From HyVt-337 sp964428895 (GTDB taxonomy: Bacteria; Planctomycetota; Phycisphaerae; SM23-33), in NCBI GenBank assembly GCA_964428895.1, contig CAYRZU010000073.1:1-16390 (forward strand): DNA of 16,390 bases, in the 5' to 3' direction. Under the pieces are notes generated by a model. That model made no database searches. It was given only the letters and a program-made list of their open reading frames with translations, and was not told where the DNA came from. Below are positions 12,572-16,390 of the stretch, one piece after another (the stretch's first letter is position 1; each line of letters begins with the position of its first letter). A program made the position numbers and the translations under genes.

Positions 12572-14596
12572 ATGCGCGTGCGACGATACCTGTGTGTGCT
12601 ACTAACGATCAGCCTGGCAGGCCCGGCCCTGGGGCAGGTCGCCCCTCCGGCGACAATGCCCGAAACGCGACCGGCGTTTCCGGACATCGAGCCCGTCCTC
12701 AAGCACCTGCCCGCCGACGCCGCCGGATTCCTGGTGATCAACAGCGTCCAGACGCTTTCGGACGACTTCCAGGCCTTTGTCGAGGCGCTGGAAGCCCCCG
12801 TGCCCATGCCCGGCACGCTGGCTGAGATGATCCAGGGCGGCATGCAGTTGGGGGAGGGGTTTAACCCCAAAGGCGGTCTGGCCCTCGTGATGCTCAACCC
12901 GACCGCCTTCGACGTGGATGTCTTCGAGCTGATGGGCGCCAAGGCCGGCTTCGGCGGCCCCGAATCCATGCCCATGGCCGACGAGCCGGCCACCATGCCC
13001 GGCAACGACGATCCCCAGATGCCGGCGGCGGCTTCGTTGCCCATGGTCATATTCCTGCCCGCCCAGAGCGTCGAGTCGATCTTCGGTCATCTGGCCCTGA
13101 CGCCCGAAGGCGATGCAATGCGGCTGGAAATGGACGAGGGCGGCATGGTCATGTTCGCCAAGAGCAAGGGCGACTACGTGGCCCTGAGCCCGCGGCTGGA
13201 CGCCCTGAACGCGGCGCTATCGTCCGAAACGCCGGCGGCGACCACGCTGGCGGCGGGCCAACTGAGCCGCCTCCAGGATGCCGACGTCGCCATGCACATG
13301 AACATGGTCGTCTCCGGGCCGATCATCAAGCAAGGCATCGAGATGTTCTCCGGCATGATGAACGACATGACCGCCATGGCCGCCGCGGCCGACCCCGACG
13401 CTCCGCAGCCGCCGATGGACATGGACGCCTTCATGTCCGGCTATGTGACGTTCTACGGTGACTTGGTCGACCAGACCGACTCGGTCACGCTCTGCATGGA
13501 TGTCGGTGAGGCCGGCCTGATCGTCGACGAGTTGGTCAACTTCAAAGCCGACTCCGCGTGGGGCAAGATGTTGGCCGTCCAGGAACCCTCGGACAAGCCG
13601 CTGCTGAATCGTCTGCCCAGCCTGCCCTACGTATTGGCGGTCGGCTCGGACGTCTCCTACAACCCCGAGACCGCCGCGTTGGTCCACTCGATGTCGGAGG
13701 CGTTCCTGTCCGACCCGGCCCTTCGAGAAAAGTTCTCGGAGGAAGCTCTGGCCAAGTCCTTCGAGATGTCCGAGAAGTTCTATCAGAACATCAGCGCCAT
13801 GCAGATGGTCTTCGGCGGCATGCCGGAAGGCGCCGACGGCGCTATGGCGATGGCGTTGGTCTATGAATGTAAGGACGCCGCCGCCCTGCGGACCTTGACG
13901 GCCGAGCAAGTTGACCTGCAGGAAGACATGATCAACACCATGGTCGCCGCCGAGACGCCCGAGGACGAATGGGTCATCAGTTACGAGACCGACGCCCTGT
14001 CGGTGGCCGGGCATTCCGTGGACCGGATGCGAGTCGGCATGCCCGAAAGCATGATGCAACCGGAAGTCAGCGAGATGCTGACGGTGCTGTTCGGCCAGGA
14101 GGAGTTGGAACTCCTGGTCGCGGCCCCCACCAACGAGACGTTCGTGATGACCTTCGGCGGCGGCCAGGCCATGCTGGGCGAAGCCCTCAAGACCGCCGGC
14201 GGCACGGGCCCGATCGCCGCGGCCCCGCTGGTGGCCCAGACCATCGAGGCGTCGGTCCCCGCTGACGCGTGGTGTGTGGGCCTGTTTAGCGTCAAGCACC
14301 TTGGGGAGGTGGTCGCCGCGGCCATGGAAGCCCACGAGCCCGGCAGCGCCGAATACTTCCCGCTGAAGTACATGGAGACCGACACCCCCGTCACCTTCTT
14401 TGTCCGAAACGAGGGGCCCCTGATGCACGCCGGCCTCCACGTGCCCGCCGTCACGATCAGGGATGCCTACGTGTCGAGCATGCAGGTCTCAGGCGAGCAG
14501 ACACAGGCCATGATGGAGGAGATGGAAGAGGACGCCGAAGACGCCGAGACGGCCCCGAGTGACGAGGACGATCCGGCCGAAGAGCCCGGCTTCTAG
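12572..14596 (+). CDS. Large secreted, Met-rich protein of unknown function
   Basis: The predicted 674-residue protein starts with a clear signal peptide (MRVRRYLCVLLTISLAG, cleavage after ALG about residue 21) and has no further membrane segment, so it should be exported. The N-terminal part (PVLKHLPADAAGFLVINSVQTLSDDF) resembles the start of long exported planctomycete proteins in which similar modules recur, possibly DUF3352-like; I cannot name the family with confidence. Methionine is unusually frequent: 11 in the 52 residues from the MHMNM motif. The C-terminus is a strongly acidic tail rich in Glu and Asp. No enzyme motif is evident. Start choice: AAAGGA lies six bases before ATG 12572, and the signal peptide begins there. 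Upstream in-frame starts at 12536 (GTG) and 12557 would spoil it. The gene is monocistronic, ending at a strong terminator. Confidence 0.8.
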   Translation: MRVRRYLCVLLTISLAGPALGQVAPPATMPETRPAFPDIEPVLKHLPADAAGFLVINSVQTLSDDFQAFVEALEAPVPMPGTLAEMIQGGMQLGEGFNPKGGLALVMLNPTAFDVDVFELMGAKAGFGGPESMPMADEPATMPGNDDPQMPAAASLPMVIFLPAQSVESIFGHLALTPEGDAMRLEMDEGGMVMFAKSKGDYVALSPRLDALNAALSSETPAATTLAAGQLSRLQDADVAMHMNMVVSGPIIKQGIEMFSGMMNDMTAMAAAADPDAPQPPMDMDAFMSGYVTFYGDLVDQTDSVTLCMDVGEAGLIVDELVNFKADSAWGKMLAVQEPSDKPLLNRLPSLPYVLAVGSDVSYNPETAALVHSMSEAFLSDPALREKFSEEALAKSFEMSEKFYQNISAMQMVFGGMPEGADGAMAMALVYECKDAAALRTLTAEQVDLQEDMINTMVAAETPEDEWVISYETDALSVAGHSVDRMRVGMPESMMQPEVSEMLTVLFGQEELELLVAAPTNETFVMTFGGGQAMLGEALKTAGGTGPIAAAPLVAQTIEASVPADAWCVGLFSVKHLGEVVAAAMEAHEPGSAEYFPLKYMETDTPVTFFVRNEGPLMHAGLHVPAVTIRDAYVSSMQVSGEQTQAMMEEMEEDAEDAETAPSDEDDPAEEPGF

Positions 14597-14622
14597 ACGC
14601 GTCGAAAACGAATGACAGACAC

Positions 14623-14660
14623 ACGGCTGCCGGGATCGCTGGACCCCGGCAGCCGTCTTC
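14623..14660. terminator. Strong terminator between convergent genes
   Basis: A twelve-pair perfect stem, ACGGCTGCCGGG / CCCGGCAGCCGT, with a ten-base loop, followed by CTTCGTCTTCG on the plus strand and by a T-rich stretch further out on the minus strand. It lies between the secreted-protein stop (14596) and the opposing gene end (14683), and can serve both. Confidence 0.75.
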
Positions 14661-14682
14661 GTCTTCGGTCGCGCGCGGGTGT

Positions 14683-15300
14683 CTAACTCAGCTCGTCCCG
14701 CAATGATTTGAGGAAGCCTTCCACCACCGGCGGGGGAATCCGGTCGAGGAATTCATCTGTCTTCTGGCCCGCCAGGAATTGCTCGACCGCTTCCTTGGCC
14801 AGGCCGGGCGATTGGCGCAGGCGGCTAACGTGTTCCTGGGCCCGCTCGAGCTGCCCCACCGACATGTCGCGACAGTAGTCAATTACCAACGGATAGAAGT
14901 CCCGGACGTCCCGATCTTCGCTCTGCTCGACGCCCTCGGCGCCGCCGCCGCTAGTGTCAGCCAGTAGATCGCGTTCCTGGGCCAGCAGGTCGCGCTCGCG
15001 TTGGAGGCGATGGCGTTCTTCGTCCTCATCGAGGGGAGCGAGAGGGAGAATATCATCATCGTCTTCGTCACCCCCATCGACGGAAGCCGGAGCGGCGGCC
15101 CCGGGCCGGTCGTCAGGGGCCTGATCCCCGCCGGGCGCCTCGTCAGCGAAGTCGAATTCGATCGCCGCTCTCTTGGCGGTCGATTCCAGCGGAACGTCAT
15201 TGGGCAGGCCGCAGAATGGGCACTTCCCCTTCTTGCCCGCCGCCGATCCGGGAGCCTCGATGATCAGATGGCAGTGTTCGCACTCGAAGTTAATGGTCAT
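14683..15300 (-). CDS. Zinc-ribbon protein with acidic linker and coiled coil, function unknown
   Basis: The predicted 205-residue protein has a short N-terminal zinc ribbon (Cys7-x2-Cys10 in CEHC, Cys27-x2-Cys30 in CPFC), a Pro/Ala/Asp-rich low-complexity linker with a run of Asp and Glu (about 78-95), a short charged coiled coil (about 94-114) and a helical C-terminal domain (about 132-205). The ribbon resembles those on many planctomycete cytoplasmic proteins and may bind nucleic acid or protein; the rest is unrecognised. The ATG at 15300 has GGGAG seven bases upstream, and the conserved ribbon begins there, so the much longer open frame upstream is not used. It starts two bases after the yjbQ-type gene stop, so the two form an operon. 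Confidence 0.78.
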   Translation of the reverse strand: MTINFECEHCHLIIEAPGSAAGKKGKCPFCGLPNDVPLESTAKRAAIEFDFADEAPGGDQAPDDRPGAAAPASVDGGDEDDDDILPLAPLDEDEERHRLQRERDLLAQERDLLADTSGGGAEGVEQSEDRDVRDFYPLVIDYCRDMSVGQLERAQEHVSRLRQSPGLAKEAVEQFLAGQKTDEFLDRIPPPVVEGFLKSLRDELS

Positions 15301-15302
15301 CC

Positions 15303-15716
15303 CTATTCTCCCATAGCTTTGATCACGAGCCGCTTCGGGCGCCGCCCGTCGAACTCGGCGTAATAGACCTGCTGCCACGGCCCGAGGTCCAGTCGGCCTC
15401 GCGTCACGGGCAGAACGACCTGATGGTGGACCAGCAGATTCTTCAGATGCGCGTCGCCGTTGGTCTCGCCGGTTCGGTGGTGGCGGTAGTCGTCGCGATA
15501 CGGGGCCAGATGCTCCAGCCATTCGTCCACGTCGGCCAGCAGGCCGTCCTCGGCATCGTTGACGAACACGCCGGCGGTGATGTGCATGGCCGAAACGAGC
15601 ACCATCCCTTCGGCGATGCCGCTTCGGGCGACGACGTCGGCGACTTCGTCGGTGATGTTGATCGCCTCGCGCTGCCGGCGGGTATTGAAGGTCAGGTAGT
15701 CGGTCAGTGATTTCAT
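15303..15716 (-). CDS. YjbQ/UPF0047 family protein (secondary thiamine-phosphate synthase-like)
   Basis: The predicted 137-residue protein has the family's length and motifs: MHITAGVFVNDAEDG (44-58), the His/Asn motif NGDAHLKNLL (86-95), LGPWQQVYYAEFDG (111-124). Members form small trimers with a conserved His/Asp/Asn cluster. Weak thiamine-phosphate synthase activity has been reported for the E. coli member, but the cellular role is uncertain. It is the first gene of a two-gene unit with the zinc-ribbon protein. The ATG has only a weak ribosome-binding site. Confidence 0.9.
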   Translation of the reverse strand: MKSLTDYLTFNTRRQREAINITDEVADVVARSGIAEGMVLVSAMHITAGVFVNDAEDGLLADVDEWLEHLAPYRDDYRHHRTGETNGDAHLKNLLVHHQVVLPVTRGRLDLGPWQQVYYAEFDGRRPKRLVIKAMGE

Positions 15717-15731
15717 GCGTGGCTCGCCGTT

Positions 15732-15759
15732 TTGCGGGTGGTGCGGTCGGCCCTATGAT
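15732..15759 (+). promoter_or_regulatory. Promoter of the radical SAM gene
   Basis: -35 TTGCGG (15732-15737), 16-base spacer, -10 TATGAT (15754-15759), about 43 bases before the ATG. The -10 overlaps the opposing promoter's -10. Confidence 0.5.
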
Positions 15760-15782
15760 ACCATCGTGCCCGCGGTCGGCAA
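15755..15782 (-). promoter_or_regulatory. Promoter of the yjbQ-type - zinc-ribbon gene pair
   Basis: On the minus strand: -35 TTGCCG (15777-15782), 16-base spacer, -10 TATCAT (15755-15760), about 39 bases before the ATG at 15716. Confidence 0.5.
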
Positions 15783-15801
15783 CGCCCGGCCGAAACTGCC
15801 C

Positions 15802-16390
15802 ATGCGTGACCTTCGAGATATTGTCAGCCGCCGAGTGCTCCCGGCGGTCGCCCAGCCGAGCCAGTACGTGGGGCTGGAGACCAACGCCCGGTGCAAGGAC
15901 CTCCGGGCGGCCGACGTGCGCGTGATGATGGCCTTCCCCGACGCCTACACCGTCGGCGTCAGCCACCTGGGCGGCCAAATCCTCTACCACGCGCTGAACG
16001 ATTCTGACGGCGTCGCCTGCGACCGCACCTATTGCCCGCTTCCCGACGCTGAACGCGTCATGCGAGAGCGGGACGTGCCGCTATTCGGATGGGAGTCGCG
16101 CCTGGCCGTCGCCGACGCCGATGTGGTGGGCTTCAGCCTATCGTACGAACTCAACCTCACCAACGTGCTGACCATGCTGGACCTGGCGGGCATCCCGCTG
16201 CGGAGCGCCGACCGCGGAGAGGATGACCCCATCATCGTCGGCGGGGACGCCCTGGCCGACAGCCCCGAGCCGATGGCGCCGTTTGTCGACGTCTTCCTGG
16301 TCGGCGACGGCGAAGAGCCGCTCACCCAGTTCGTTCAGCTCATCAGAAAGATGAAGGCGACGGGGTCCTCGCGAGAGGACATCCTGCTGG
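15802..16390 (+). CDS. TIGR03960-type B12-binding radical SAM protein, 5' part (runs off the window)
   Basis: 196 residues are present and the frame is open to the window end. The sequence follows the N-terminal, cobalamin-binding-like domain of this family closely: AQPSQYVGLETNA, VRVMMAFPDAYTVGVSHLGGQILYH, PLPDAERVMRERDVPLFGWESR, DVVGFSLSYELNLTNVLTML, IIVGGDALADSPEPMAPF, DVFLVGDGEE. The radical SAM CxxxCxxC cluster would lie downstream of the window. In many bacteria this protein is followed by, or fused to, a DUF2344 partner and sits near ribosomal or RNase genes; its substrate is not settled. The ATG at 15802 lacks a good ribosome-binding site. An in-frame GTG at 15766 is possible but lies right at the predicted transcription start. 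Confidence 0.88.
   Translation, partial: MRDLRDIVSRRVLPAVAQPSQYVGLETNARCKDLRAADVRVMMAFPDAYTVGVSHLGGQILYHALNDSDGVACDRTYCPLPDAERVMRERDVPLFGWESRLAVADADVVGFSLSYELNLTNVLTMLDLAGIPLRSADRGEDDPIIVGGDALADSPEPMAPFVDVFLVGDGEEPLTQFVQLIRKMKATGSSREDILL

Noticed and set aside
13217..14440. A 407-codon minus-strand frame opposite the secreted protein
   Set aside because: Shadow of a gene with signal peptide, ribosome-binding site and terminator. The His/Gly/Arg-rich composition is typical of antisense frames.
15301..15990. Upstream extension of the zinc-ribbon gene to a 435-residue protein
   Set aside because: The extension is antisense or out of frame to the YjbQ-type and radical SAM genes and is Arg-rich. 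The zinc ribbon and ribosome-binding site mark ATG 15300 as the start.

Overview
The window is GC-rich bacterial DNA. Its protein families and style suggest a planctomycete, probably of the Phycisphaerae: a sugar-phosphate isomerase/epimerase, an SGNH-hydrolase remnant, a zinc-ribbon coiled-coil protein next to RNase H and DnaG, a TIGR03960-type radical SAM protein, secreted acidic or Met-rich proteins of unknown function, and a palindromic repeat doublet. This placement is inferred from family content only.

Layout. (1) 1-1200: the 5' two thirds of a tRNA-Val(GAC) gene on the minus strand with a near-consensus promoter; a broken SGNH/GDSL hydrolase gene on the minus strand, behind an almost perfect sigma-70 promoter; and an inverted, decayed 3' piece of the same tRNA at 1113-1160. 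This looks like a scarred tRNA insertion or rearrangement locus. (2) 1277-4021, plus strand: a TIM-barrel sugar isomerase; a NarL/LuxR-type regulator whose receiver domain has lost every phosphorylation residue; a 467-base lower-GC hairpin-rich leader; and a small sigma factor with regions 2 and 4 only. A strong bidirectional terminator follows. (3) 4084-9705, minus strand: a lipoprotein of unknown function, a palindrome doublet, then (in transcription order) zinc-ribbon coiled-coil protein - RNase HI - DnaG primase - phosphoglucosamine mutase. (4) 9811-11211, plus strand: MnmE, the tRNA-modifying GTPase, sharing a divergent promoter with the zinc-ribbon gene. (5) 11216-12360, minus strand: hypoxanthine phosphoribosyltransferase translationally coupled to a membrane PH-domain protein. 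(6) 12572-14596, plus strand: a large secreted Met-rich protein, ending at a strong terminator shared with the next, convergent pair. (7) 14683-15716, minus strand: a YjbQ-family protein followed two bases later by a zinc-ribbon/acidic/coiled-coil protein. (8) 15802 to the right edge, plus strand: the B12-binding N-terminus of a TIGR03960-family radical SAM protein, cut by the window end.

Most of the window is ordinary chromosomal housekeeping DNA. I did not find a defence system, CRISPR array, transposase or biosynthetic cluster. The parts that most merit a second look are the tRNA/pseudogene scar at the left end, the phospho-independent regulator plus minimal sigma factor with its structured leader, the MnmE lacking its usual catalytic glutamate, the palindrome doublet, and two divergent promoters whose -10 boxes sit on top of each other on opposite strands.
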